Source: Sodiomyces alkalinus F11
Lineage: Eukaryota > Ascomycota > Sordariomycetes > Glomerellales > Plectosphaerellaceae
Reading direction: 5' to 3'
Assembly: GCF_003711515.1 (NCBI RefSeq)
Contig: NW_021167083.1
Location: 1,128,481 to 1,192,480 of the forward strand
DNA: 64,000 nucleotides
Below, one piece after another: positions 45,256 through 55,471 of the stretch (within the stretch, counting starts at the first letter, position 1; each line of letters starts with the position of its first letter). The notes under the pieces are model-generated. The model saw nothing but the letters and a program-made list of their open reading frames with translations. It had not been told where the DNA came from and did no database searches. A program made the position numbers and the translations under genes.

Positions 45256-47967
45256 TTATCGATACCCTCCCTGTCGGACACCGTCGCCGTACACAATCTC
45301 CCGCGGGGGACCTTGCGGGAGCTCATCGACATAGGCCACCTCATTTCCCATAGGGACGGGCTGTCCGTAATACTGCTCAGCTGGCCGAGCGCTGAACTCG
45401 CGCCGCACCATGGAGGGTTCGGCCGGCCGCACACTGTATGCCCGAGGCAGAGGCTGCATCGCCTCGCGGCGCATATCGACCGGCGCCCCGACCGGATAGA
45501 CCGGGGAGGGTTCGGGTCTGACCGAGTGCTGCACCCTCTCATACGTCCCGGGCATCTCGTAGCGAACCGATTCCACCGGCCTCGCCGTGGTCGCCCGCAT
45601 GGTGTACTCTCGTGGGATCTCTTCAATGGGCCGGCGTTCGACAGCCCCGCGGGACGAGATGTATTCCTCCATCGGCGGAGGCGCGACAGGCCGAGCGGAG
45701 TACTCTCGTGTCCGGTAGCCTCGATGCGGGTCGGCAACGGCATACTCTGGCTGGGTGATGACGCGCCGTGGAGCTGCGTAGGTCGGCGACGCCCTCCGAT
45801 AGATAACTCCGTTCTCTTCCCATTCTAGGGCCGGTCGCCGTGATTCTGCTCGCACGGGTCTTTCGTAGATGATCTCTGCATCGTCCATGCCCATCGGAGG
45901 CGCAACGGACTGTCGAACAACCTGCACCGGAGGGGGAGGGGCGGGTTCATAGTATCTCCGCCCATAGGCATCAACCACAACCCGAGCGGGGGGGGCTCTG
46001 GGTGGTCCCATGACCGACGTGGGCCGATCTCGCATGACGGGAGATCGAGACCTCACCCGACTGGCTTCGGGGTGAACGCTCGTCCTGGACATCTCATAGT
46101 TATCCACGTATGTACGCCGTGACTCTTCGTTGTAACGATCTGATGTCACAGGAGGAGGGACAGACGCAGGTGCATAGGTCTCTACTGGACCGTACTGAGC
46201 CGGGTACGGTTGATTGCCGCCCGAGACGCGGCGATGCTCCACAAAGGATGGCTCGTAACTGTAGCCATCCTGAGGAGCCGCTACTTGCATGACTGGTCGA
46301 GATCGATATCCCTCTGGCCCGGCTGGCCCGGGGTGAGACGAAGCAAATGCAACCGAGTCGCCCCCATACGTGTTGGAATTCTGGCGCTCATGCAGCTGAT
46401 GTCTTGGTCTGTCCGCCGCCTGTCTCTTCTGACGCTTCTGCGGCCTGGTGAAAGGAGGGGCATCCAGAGGTGAGGGCGATTGAGGCTCATCTTTGATGTA
46501 AGGGCTGTCTGGCGGCGCTTGCCGGGCATCCTTCCTGCCGCTTCTGTCCCTCTTCTTCCCCTTCTTCTTATCCCCTCTCCGAGGGCCTTGGGGTGAGCTG
46601 TCTGGACTAGAAATGACATTCGGCTCATTGCGGAGGGCGGCGACTTGGGCACTCGTTCCCTGGGGGATGCTAGTCCCAAGCGCGAGGGGAATAGGTGGTT
46701 GCCGCGCTACAGCCAGGGGTGACACATGGAACGGTTGGGGGGCGACTGGCGATATATGCTGAGCAATAACCAGAGGCGACGGAGGACGAGAAAGGAGGGA
46801 GTCCCCGAGCTGTCGTCGTCGTCGTCGTTGTTGTTGTTGGCGTGCACCTGGCATACGCCTGCTAGCATTCTCGTCAATCTCCACCACGTTACCAGGGTCC
46901 GACTGGCTCGCCTCTCGACTACGATCTCCAACAGAAGTAGACTCGCCAGCTGTGGTAATGTTATCCATGGCCGCGTCAGTGTTGTTCTTCTCTGCTCTTG
47001 CATGCTGAGCGTTCGCGGAGGCCGGAAAGCCGTCGTGCGGGCGCGAGGGAGTATACGACGAATCACGAGTAGAGACTCGATCCTCTTGATGATAAGCAGC
47101 GGGTTGGTGAGATGATATTGGGAGAGCTGGCTGGTGCAGATGGTTGCTAGCCACGCGTTGATCGTCGGACACAATCGGCTGCTGAGACTGCGGTTCTTCC
47201 GGTTGATACACCGCCTCCGGGTCATAGACCGCGCTGGCACTGGAGCCCGCGTGGGAGGAATCGGGCGAATTGTGCTGCGAGGAGTAGTAGGAGTTCTCAT
47301 CAAAAGAATCACTTGCGGCTGATGTGTTTCTGTTAGCGGCCGAATTGGTATCGACGGGGAGGGACGCAGAAGCTTGGACGAGGGTCAGAGCCTTGGACAG
47401 GACATCGTTGATGTCGAAATCTGGGAGTGGCTCCAACTGAGCCGATGCTTTCAAGGCGGCACGACGCTGCTCGGCATCCTCCCTTAATGATCTTTCTATT
47501 CTTTGTCTCTGCAGCTGAATCTCGGCCTTCACGAGATCATCAGATTTCTCGAGCAAGACAGGGTCGATTTCTGTATTCCCTGAGCCAAACGGCCTCGTAT
47601 TCACGACCGAATTAGCCGCAAGGGGAGTCGAACTACCCAATCCTGGGACGAGACCCGGTACGACCGGCGTCTGGGGCTTGGAAATGGGCAACTGGCCATT
47701 CTGGGCAGAAACCTGTTGTTTTAGACCACTGCTGGCATGCTTTGAGATTGAAGGGGCAGTTGAAGGTTTAGGCGATTGAGCAAGAGTGGAGGAGGGAAAA
47801 TTGGTTAGTTTGCCAGCGCAGTTGGAGGGGGCCTTGATCTTGGGATGCGAGCCAGCAACAATCGCATTGCAGAACTGGACGATCTTCTCGCACTCCTGAA
47901 TCTCGTGTAGAGCGTCCCTGTGCAAAAAAGACACCAGGGTAGGACGTGCGCTCTGACTTTGGGCCAT
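45256..47967 (-). CDS. Large disordered Arg/Tyr/Pro-rich protein, conserved N-terminal segment
   Basis: A single-exon minus-strand gene of 903 residues; ATG 47967 was chosen over an upstream non-ATG extension. Function not recognised. Visible: a compact N-terminal helix (TLVSFLHRDALHEIQECEKI), a probable coiled coil at about 139-177 (KAEIQLQRQRIERSLREDAE) followed by a helix PDFDINDVLSKALTLV (about 182-197), a long Ser/Gln/Pro-rich middle, a basic patch (GDKKKGKKRDRSGRKDAR), and from about 640 to the end a Tyr/Arg/Pro-rich region. That region has at least four copies of an R-[EA]-[YF]-[ST]-x-R motif (REYSARP, REYTMRA, RAYSVRP, REFSARP). Composition suggests a nuclear, condensate-prone or RNA-associated protein; this is inference only. 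Confidence 0.75.
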   Translation of the reverse strand: MAQSQSARPTLVSFLHRDALHEIQECEKIVQFCNAIVAGSHPKIKAPSNCAGKLTNFPSSTLAQSPKPSTAPSISKHASSGLKQQVSAQNGQLPISKPQTPVVPGLVPGLGSSTPLAANSVVNTRPFGSGNTEIDPVLLEKSDDLVKAEIQLQRQRIERSLREDAEQRRAALKASAQLEPLPDFDINDVLSKALTLVQASASLPVDTNSAANRNTSAASDSFDENSYYSSQHNSPDSSHAGSSASAVYDPEAVYQPEEPQSQQPIVSDDQRVASNHLHQPALPISSHQPAAYHQEDRVSTRDSSYTPSRPHDGFPASANAQHARAEKNNTDAAMDNITTAGESTSVGDRSREASQSDPGNVVEIDENASRRMPGARQQQQRRRRRQLGDSLLSRPPSPLVIAQHISPVAPQPFHVSPLAVARQPPIPLALGTSIPQGTSAQVAALRNEPNVISSPDSSPQGPRRGDKKKGKKRDRSGRKDARQAPPDSPYIKDEPQSPSPLDAPPFTRPQKRQKRQAADRPRHQLHERQNSNTYGGDSVAFASSHPGPAGPEGYRSRPVMQVAAPQDGYSYEPSFVEHRRVSGGNQPYPAQYGPVETYAPASVPPPVTSDRYNEESRRTYVDNYEMSRTSVHPEASRVRSRSPVMRDRPTSVMGPPRAPPARVVVDAYGRRYYEPAPPPPVQVVRQSVAPPMGMDDAEIIYERPVRAESRRPALEWEENGVIYRRASPTYAAPRRVITQPEYAVADPHRGYRTREYSARPVAPPPMEEYISSRGAVERRPIEEIPREYTMRATTARPVESVRYEMPGTYERVQHSVRPEPSPVYPVGAPVDMRREAMQPLPRAYSVRPAEPSMVRREFSARPAEQYYGQPVPMGNEVAYVDELPQGPPREIVYGDGVRQGGYR

Positions 47968-48933
47968 GATCAAAGGAAATGAAGAAGAAAAAAGTAAAAT
48001 AGAAAAAAAAAAACCACCCCGACAAGAGCTATTTGTATGTAGTACACGCGCAAGTACGCAAACAAGCGCGGTTAGTCCTCTGTTGTCGCTGTCAACAATC
48101 AAAGCAAAATAATACCAGAGCGAGATGGTCCAGTGACCATTAGAACACTCTTTTTTTGTTCAACTAGGCCCTGCAGTAAATGTTGTTTTTCAGTGCTGGC
48201 AGTGATAGGGTGCAGGGTGAAAAAAGTGAAGAAGTTAACCGGGTTACGGATAGATTCGCGAAGACGAGTTTGGGCTTGTCACGGAATTTAACCAGTGCGT
48301 AGGCGAACTTGTTATTTTTGGCGAGTCACAGGACACAAGGCTTTCGGTTTTGATTCAAAAGACCCTATAGTCACATGTATTATGCCAAAGATACCCATGT
48401 ATGCAGTTAGGAAGGCCTACCTAAGCTAGATAAGCTTCTATTGAAGTATCACCGACGATCACGAGTCGACAACCATTTTGTCACCGTCCATCTCGGGGCT
48501 TGCTGCATGCTTTGCACCCAGGACCAGAATGGGAATGTGCTAAATCGCATCGTGTTCATTGCTTTCGTTGATCATCATCCAAGTAATATCAATCCCCTGC
48601 TCTTTGGAATTATCTTTGCAGGGCAAGTTTAGGAGGAGTCCCTTATTCGCCGGTGACTCGATTTGGGAGGATCCCACGACTCCACGGTGTAGTAACTAAC
48701 AAATGAAATTCCATCCCCTACTGCATATTAGGCTTTCTGCACCTCTACCATTGCAAGGAGTCTAACATCTGATTTCTACTTTCCTCTGCAAGGTATCTAA
48801 GTGCCTAGTTAAGGTACTGAGCAGGGTCACCTACCTTCGTCTTTTAATACCCGGGTCCGCCATCCAATTCAAGGAAGGGCAGAGTCTCTGACAAGGAGCC
48901 GTCTGCCCGAACCTCTTCTCCTCTTCTCCTCAC
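47968..48933. other. Divergent intergenic region
   Basis: Promoters of the disordered-protein gene (-) and the SDT1-type gene (+). A-rich DNA lies at 47980-48015. One weak motif island is at 48790-48835. No gene supported. Confidence 0.5.
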
Positions 48934-50077
48934 ATGAACCTCAGGCTCTGGGCTAACTCTAGAGCCTACCTGCTACCACCAAAACGCGCGATATCTGTTC
49001 GTGCCTTCAGCTCTCTAGGTTTTATCAACCCAAGGCCTCGATATCAGGTGGTCTCCTTACCTCCCGGAACTACGCCCCCAGTCTCTGGGCTGCCTCGGAT
49101 CACTCACAAGATTCGATTTTACACAATGTCGTCTGACAAAGTTCAACCAAATGGAATGCCGGCGTCCAAACCGGTCCTGTTCTTGTAAGCATACACATAT
49201 CCAATCGGTCTGCTGTTACTCGGTCGCTGACCTATCGCTCATCACAGTGATATCGACAACTGTCTCTATCCTAGAAGTATGTCCCTATTAATTCCGCTCA
49301 TCCATTGTTCCTTGTTTCTCGGATGGCAACTAACTCTCACTCAAGGCACCCGAGTCCAGGAGCTCATGGCGAAGCTCATAGATGAGTACTTTGAAAAGCA
49401 CTTATCCCTCAGCCAGGAAGACGCCAATAAGCTGCATAACGAATACTACCGCAACTACGGCCTGGCCCTTGAGGGTCTGGTCCGCCACCACCGCATCGAC
49501 TCCTTAGAATACAATTCCAAGGTTGACGATGCTCTTCCGCTGGAGGATGTTCTGAACCCGAACCCAGAGCTTCGCCAGTTGCTAGAGGACATCGACCGGA
49601 ACAAAGTCACCGTGTGGCTCTTTACGAATGCTTATGTCAACCATGGCCGCCGGGTGGTACGCTTGTTGGGAGTCGACGACCTCTTCGAGGGCCTGACGTA
49701 TTGCGATTACGCTCAGTATCCCCTCGTATGCAAGCCTTCCAAGGAGATGTATCTCAAAGCCATGCGGGAAGCGGGCGTTGAACGGCCAGAGGACTGTTTC
49801 TTCGTTGGTAGGTCCACTTATCTGAATGTCTTCTCTCTCCCTATTCCCCCTTACTTTTTTCCCGTACCATTAAAGTGCTGCCATTAATAACCGCGACAAA
49901 AAAACAGACGATTCATACCTCAACTGCCAAAAGGCCCAAGAATACGGCTGGACAGTAGCCCATTTGGTCGAAGAGGGCTTCCCTCTGCCCAAAACGCCAT
50001 CATGCAAGTACCAGATCCGCCACCTGCGGGAGTTGCGAGACACTTTTCCTCAGTTTTTCAAGTCCACGCAATCCTAA
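48934..50077 (+). CDS. SDT1: SDT1/PHM8-type pyrimidine 5'-nucleotidase (HAD family)
   Basis: Exons 48934-49184, 49248-49276, 49346-49807 and 49908-50077 give 303 residues; from the internal ATG 49126 (MSSDKVQPNG) it is 239, close to the usual family length. The 29-nt second exon codes the catalytic HAD motif I, FDIDNCLYPR. Other features: STRVQELMAKLIDEYFEKHL, GLVRHHRIDSLEYNSKVDDA, motif II VWLFTNAYVNHG, RVVRLLGVDDLFEGLTYCDY, motif III VCKPSKEMYLKAMREAG and motif IV FFVDDSYLNC. Established: Sdt1/Phm8 dephosphorylate pyrimidine nucleotides in the cytosol. The 64-residue N-terminal extension (MNLRLWANSRAYLLPPKRAI onward) has no Asp or Glu and many Arg, like a mitochondrial presequence. Confidence 0.88.
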
Positions 50078-50417
50078 TCGTCTTCCAACGGGCTTTTGGT
50101 TTCAGGGGGGATATGGGAAGAGAAGATACTCCTCAAGGATTTAGATGAATGGGGATAGAGCCGAACAGGAGCATCATTCTTCTTGCCACATCTAGGACAG
50201 TCAGTCGAAGAAGACAAGAATCAATAAAAGAACCCACAAAGCGGGTAGAATACACGGAGGTGCCTCCTTCCAAAGAACTATCTTAGGAATGCCAGTTACC
50301 GGCTAGTGGATACTTGATCCCTTGCCAATGCCACCTTGTCTAAGCCCCTTGAACGCCGTAACACCTCGCTGCCGTAGGATCGATTTCCCTTAAAAATATG
50401 CTCATCCCAAGTCACTC
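50078..50417. other. Short convergent intergenic region
   Basis: The 3' flanks of the SDT1-type gene (+) and MED21 (-). Nothing else seen. Confidence 0.5.
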
Positions 50418-50987
50418 TCATGGTCGTCGCACGTTCCGAATAACCTCGTCCAGCTTTGCGAGAATCTGGTCCTTCTCCTTCAAGGCCTCTTGGCGTTGCG
50501 CCTCGGCGGCTTTCAGTTCATCCTCCAACTCTCGGACGCTTCTCTCCTGGTCGGCCTCGCTGGTGTCGAGGCCAGGTAGCGTAGAGATGAGGACTTCGAT
50601 TTGCTGCTCTTTAAGAATGAGGTCGCGTGATAATTCTAGCAGGCCGGCGTGGAATTCGGACGGTTCGACGGGCTCCACTAGATGGAGAGTAAGTCAGCCG
50701 TGGCTTCGTAGTTCGCGACGACCACTGGGGCTATGGCGGAATGAACGGAGAAGTCGGAAGGTCAGCGCTCACCCTCTCGTTGATTCTGCTCTTGTTTGAC
50801 ATCCCTAATCTTATCATGAGGTCCGAGGGTCTCGAGGTTGTGGTGCCGGTTGACATAGTGGAAGCAGGCGACGAACTGTTGCGCGAGCTTTGGAATTGTC
50901 AGTCTCCCTAGGTTTTCGTAGCAACTAGGATTTCAGCTGGCCTACCTGGTCAACGGCATCTTGCAACTGTGTCAGACGATCGGTCAT
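50418..50987 (-). CDS. MED21: Mediator subunit 21
   Basis: Minus-strand exons 50946-50987, 50773-50887 and 50418-50677 give 138 residues. Med21 (Srb7) is a middle-module subunit of Mediator that dimerises with Med7 through a long coiled coil. Evidence: the 14-codon first exon MTDRLTQLQDAVDQ followed by LAQQFVACFHYVNRHHNLET, the family start; then PSEFHAGLLELSRDLILKEQ, IEVLISTLPGLDTSE and a C-terminal coiled coil rich in Glu/Lys ending DQILAKLDEVIRNV. Intron donors are GTAGGC and GTGAGC. Divergent from RRG7; the two starts are only 359 bp apart and may share a promoter. Confidence 0.93.
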
Positions 50988-51346
50988 GGTGACGGATGGA
51001 ATCAGACAGTCGTCTTCATGGAATGCCTGGAAGGCTATGATGGATGTACGTACGGATATCCTCATCTACCGGGAGGGAAGAAGAGGGTGGGGGCTGAAGT
51101 CATGCAGGTACAACCGTCAAGGTACTGGTACTATGTATTACGTACCTAGGTACCTGAGGTATCCGGAAAGCTGCGTGGGGGTGGAGATGAGAGGCGCACT
51201 GACCATCAACCACTAAACGTTATCGACCAATCTGCGAATAACCTCAACCGACGATTCTTCGTTTTGAATATGTGCCATCATTGGAATGTATTAAATACAC
51301 CACCACCCCCCCATCGTTTGTCTCTATTTGTGACGAATATGTGAGA
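50988..51346. promoter_or_regulatory. Shared divergent promoter region MED21 / RRG7
   Basis: 359 bp between two start codons. It contains a palindromic GGTACTGGTACTATG and TACGTACCTAGGTACCTGAG cluster at 51120-51162 but no ORF with support. Confidence 0.6.
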
Positions 51347-52102
51347 ATGCGTTTTTCTCGCTCACTACTCCCCTGGCTGCATTCTACGACCTCCAACCAG
51401 TTCAGCAGAAAATGGGCACCGGCAATTTCTCACAGGTTCACTGCTGGTCGTGTCTTTGGAAAAAATGCCGACCCGCCAGAGGAACTTCTGTATCCGCAGC
51501 CGTCCACAACGCGCCATTCTGACCTCAAGTCATTTTTGGCCCATGCGGACCGCACAGGGCTCGACCCAATGTCGACCGTCTACGTTGGCACCCACTACGA
51601 GTACACCGTGGCCTCGACGCTGTCGAGATACGGCATAGACGCCAAACGATGCGGCGGTGCTTCCGACCTCGGCGTCGACCTCCTCGGAACCTGGAAAATC
51701 CCCGTACAGGCGGAAATTCAACCCCCACCGCTCCGCGTTATCCTGCAGTGCAAGGCTTTCTCTCGCAGGATCGGCCCCTCGCTTATCCGCGAGCTGGAGG
51801 GCTCCTTCGTCGGAGCGCCCGTCGGTTGGCGGGGTGCCGGAGTTCTGGCCCTCCTTGTCACGGAAGGAACAGCTACAAAAGGCGTCCGGGATTCACTGGG
51901 CCGGAGCAACTGGCCCATGGGCTTCATCTCGTGCTCAAGAGACGGCGTGGTCCGACAGATGCTCTGGAATAGGAGAGCGGAGGAAGAGGGTCTGGAGGGT
52001 CTGGGTGTCGGACTGCGTTATACCGGAGCTGTCGATAGCGAGCCTGAGATTATTTTGACATACAAGGACATGAACGTGCCGCTGCTAGATTCCCCGACGT
52101 AA
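51347..52102 (+). CDS. RRG7: RRG7-like mitochondrial protein with PD-(D/E)XK nuclease fold
   Basis: A single exon of 251 residues from ATG 51347. The N-terminus MRFSRSLLPWLHSTTSNQFS, with many Arg and Ser and no acidic residues, suits a mitochondrial presequence. The core reads GTHYEYTVASTLSRYGID, ASDLGVDLLGTW and VILQCKAFSR, giving a nuclease-type set: Glu85, Asp111 and the Q-C-K strand (134-136), as in restriction-endonuclease-like folds. A later part has GVLALLVTEGTATKGVRDSL and MGFISCS. Established: yeast Rrg7 (DUF2034) is mitochondrial and required for respiratory growth; its activity is not settled. The full catalytic set seen here argues for a real nuclease. It converges with the IRC3 helicase gene. 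Confidence 0.85.
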   Translation: MRFSRSLLPWLHSTTSNQFSRKWAPAISHRFTAGRVFGKNADPPEELLYPQPSTTRHSDLKSFLAHADRTGLDPMSTVYVGTHYEYTVASTLSRYGIDAKRCGGASDLGVDLLGTWKIPVQAEIQPPPLRVILQCKAFSRRIGPSLIRELEGSFVGAPVGWRGAGVLALLVTEGTATKGVRDSLGRSNWPMGFISCSRDGVVRQMLWNRRAEEEGLEGLGVGLRYTGAVDSEPEIILTYKDMNVPLLDSPT

Positions 52103-52680
52103 AACCCCAGGTTTGTCTCGACATGGCATATGAGCTATCTAAGGTGCCGGATATTAGGCGTCGACTACCATCAACCCGGTTAATTTTCTTCTCTTTTCGC
52201 TGGTCGCCATACTCTCCTTGTCTTGGCAATGTCTTCTTCGACTGTTCTGTCGACCTTGCGACCTACATACCCAGACCAACCTTCGGGCCCGAGCCACACC
52301 ACATCCCTGCTCACAGAAACAACTATGCGGCCGGTATCGCCTTTCAAACTGCACTGGCAAGTTTGAATTTCCGAAAGGCAGCTCAACGGGCAAGGCATGG
52401 AAGTAATGACTGGCGGATGCTCGCTAGCAGCATGCAGCTGTGGCAACTAAAAGCTGTTCGGCTCATGGCCCATTGGCCCAGGACGACGACATACGGTATA
52501 AGTCTCGGTTACTGAACTGGAGGCTCCATGCCGATGCTCGATATTCTTCGCGCATCTTTTGCTGCTCCTTCAATATCTCAGTCCCGCCCATGGACAAGCT
52601 CATCACTGCCAAAGTCAGGCGAGGCATAGGATTAAGACGTAGCGGAATCCGGATGAACGAATAAAAGAAGAATAGCGATC
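52103..52680. other. Convergent intergenic region RRG7 / IRC3
   Basis: The 3' flanks of both genes. Overlapping ORFs on both strands here lack domains. No gene supported. Confidence 0.5.
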
Positions 52681-54817
52681 TCACGAGACCACAGGCCCAA
52701 CTGAAACCCGTTCACGCTGCCTCAGGGCGTCCCGTTGCTCTAGCCGAAGGGCCCGCCGTTGCATCCGTCGTTTCCGAGCTTCGAGATCGGCAAACCTGCC
52801 TTTAGCACCATGTTTAATCTTAGTAATCATATCTGCGGCCCGGCCCTTAGTGATCTCGGCCGCAACAAGGGGCTGCTCTTTCGGCCGCAGCTTGTTGAGG
52901 AACTCGAGCTGGCCAGGTGTCGGCGGTTCCTTACGCCACCTCTGGTACCGGTGGATGAAGACATGCGGGAACACCTCGGAGGCATACTTGTCGCTACCGT
53001 GGACGGCGTCTGCGAAAGTGAGAGCTTTCAGGATCTCGCGCGGAGCTGCAAAGGGCGACTTGGCCACGCCTGGTGGAAGTGCTCGGACTTCGACGGCCCG
53101 GTACTGGGCTTGGTGATCCAGCTGGGTCTTCTCGTCGGCGGCGGCAATCTTCTCGAGGCGGATGTAGGAACCGCTCGGGGCTGCCAGTACATAGCGGTCG
53201 CGGCCAACTTGAACCCAGGCGTACTGGCTTATGGCTCGTATGTGTTTCTCGCCTGATGTATCCTCGATGAGATCGAAGACGGAGGAGTAATCGGTGAAGG
53301 AAACAGAACCAGACGTTTCAGAGGTGTTGTCGGTTTGGGGAGGACTGTAAGCCTGCTGCCGTCGGAGTGACTCCTCGTCTCTTCGCTCTTTCCACGATTT
53401 CATGTCATCGACTGAGGACTTGTCGAGAAGATCTCCCGGGTCGAGACCAAACAGGGTCGGGGTGGTGACAATGCCAGTTTCCAGACTCGAGACCATGTCG
53501 ACGATGTGGCAGTTAGACTTCTCTTTGTGCAGTCTCATGCCCCGGCCAATCATCTGGACTAGCAGGTTCCGTGACCGGGTAGGACGGGCGAGAATGATGC
53601 AGTCGATGTTGGGTATGTCGGTCCCCTCGATGAAGACGCCACAGTTGACTAGGACGGGGAATTCGCCCCGACGAAACGCCTCAAGCGTGGCGGCCCGCTC
53701 AACCTTGCTGGTGTCGCCGGTGACGAAGCGGGCATCGACTCCGTAGCGGCGGAAGGCGTTGGTCAGGCCGGCGACATGGGCAAGGTCGACACAGAATACG
53801 AGAGTAGACTTGCGATCGGGAGCTTTGGCGAACCAGCTACGAACAGTGATGTCATTAACGCGGTCCGTATTCACGGCCCGAGACAAGTCTCCCGTCTGAA
53901 AGTCCCCGGTGGGTCCACTGCGAACGCAAGATATGTCGGCTGTGGATGTGACGGTGGTGAAAATGACATCGGACAACCACTTTGCCTCGATCATGTCGAC
54001 GTAGTCACGGTGGTACACAATGCGGTCGATGGCGGCGCCCAGACGGAGACCGTCAAACCGGGAGAAGGTAGCGGAGACACCAACGAGGGCTGGACAGGAG
54101 GACTCGCCATTCTCGGGGCTTGTGGCTGATTCGGCGGGGGTGTCAAGACCGAAGTGCTTCAGGACACGCATGTAACCGGGGGCCACAATGTGATGCGCCT
54201 CATCAACGAGGACAAGCTTGAAGCGGGCTGAATCAAACTTGGTCAAGCGATCCTTGGAGATGATGCTCTGCAGACTGGCAATCGTAATGTCGGCATGTCC
54301 CGAGGCATGTAGAGCCCCCATCTCAATGTCGACCGACGCATTAGGGTACGTGTTCGTGCAGTGCCTGGCGGCCTGCTCAACGAGCTCCCGGCGATGGGCG
54401 AGAATAAGGGTCTGCGTTGCTGATTCGGACCTAGCCTTGACCCTCTCAATAAGCTGTGTAAAGATGACCTGAAGGCAAATTCGTGAGCGGTTGATCCCCG
54501 GTTTTACAGTATCAACCCGAAGAGGACAAGTGAGGGCTCACGGTTTTCCCACTTCCAGTAGCGAGAGACACGCCAAGTCTCCGGTGACCATCTTGAAGGG
54601 AACGAAGAACAGACTGAATGCACTCTTCTTGGTAGTCACGGAGCTGAATTTTGGAGCTGAACAGTCGTCGGATGAAGCCAGGCATAGGAGTCTGGGGACA
54701 TGGTTTGCTGGCTGTGGGAATTGTCCTGGTTTCCCAAGTCTTGACATGTGGTGTGATTGTGGTATGTGTAAGCACAGTTGAAGGCCTTGAAAGCCTTCGT
54801 ATGAATGGCCGTATCAT
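52681..54817 (-). CDS. IRC3: Irc3-like mitochondrial SF2 DNA helicase
   Basis: Minus-strand exons 54542-54817 and 52681-54468 give 687 residues, nearly the yeast length. The presequence [20 protein letters not shown] is Arg-rich without acids. Helicase motifs: Q-type [15 protein letters not shown], motif [10 protein letters not shown] (ends the first exon, residue 92), motif Ia [10 protein letters not shown], motif [10 protein letters not shown] (about 180-187), motif [11 protein letters not shown], motif V-type [16 protein letters not shown] and motif [12 protein letters not shown]. Established: yeast Irc3 is a mitochondrial branch-migrating helicase needed for mtDNA stability. The C-terminal 300 residues include [15 protein letters not shown], a family block. 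The intron has donor GTGAGC. Confidence 0.92.
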
Positions 54818-55471
54818 TGTGCATTGTTTCTAGTAGTCACAGTGGTGTTGCTTCAAACGGTCGTGACGTGAGCTGGAGTGGTTCCTGAGAGAGAGAGAGC
54901 TGTTGCGATAGAGGTGCGTATAGTGGGCCCTCAAAGGTTTAGAGGCCTCGAAAACGCGGTCCGGAATGCTTGATGAGGTCAGCTACCTACTTTAGGTACC
55001 CCAGAGCTAAGGGTCCAATGTACAGTACGTACAGGTACGCAGGTTGAACACCAGTGACATTTCCCCTGCCTAGGTACCTAGGTAAGGTACCACCTGGTCC
55101 TGCTTGCTCCGTATACCTAGCTGCCTAAGGTGCCTACCTTAGGTACCTTAAGGTAAGGTACAATACGTAGCACACCTTTACCGTGCTACAGGGACCTCCG
55201 CCCTCGTTTAACTCGTACTGGCAGGCGGTAATAATACCTTACCTATAGCAGCCAACAACCCGGAACTAACCTTACCAACACTCATCATCTTCACCGACGA
55301 GTTCTGTCATGTTAGCTCAAGCTAACCTTCAATTCGTCCCATTCTAGTCTGCGCCCAGTCCCAACCTTAGAAGCTTCCATACGCAGCGGACGTCTACCCT
55401 GATTCATGTCCGAGTAAAGGACATTGCAGCTATCCACGCGCTGAGGTTTAGCTAAAAGACCATGAACCACA
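54818..55471. promoter_or_regulatory. Divergent promoter region IRC3 / RRN5-like, palindrome-rich
   Basis: 654 bp between start codons. From 54988 to 55180 it is filled with GGTACCT/CCTTAGG palindromes, including CCTAGGTACCTAGGTAAGG and CCTACCTTAGGTACCTTAAG. A short GA repeat lies near 54890-54900. No ORF supported. Confidence 0.6.

Noticed and set aside
45127..45828. 233-codon + strand ORF
   Set aside because: Antisense to the repeat-containing C-terminus of the disordered protein.
47968..48102. Extension of the disordered protein upstream of ATG 47967
   Set aside because: The extra 45 codons begin at a non-ATG codon and read through an A/T-rich leader; the accepted ATG starts a plausible protein.
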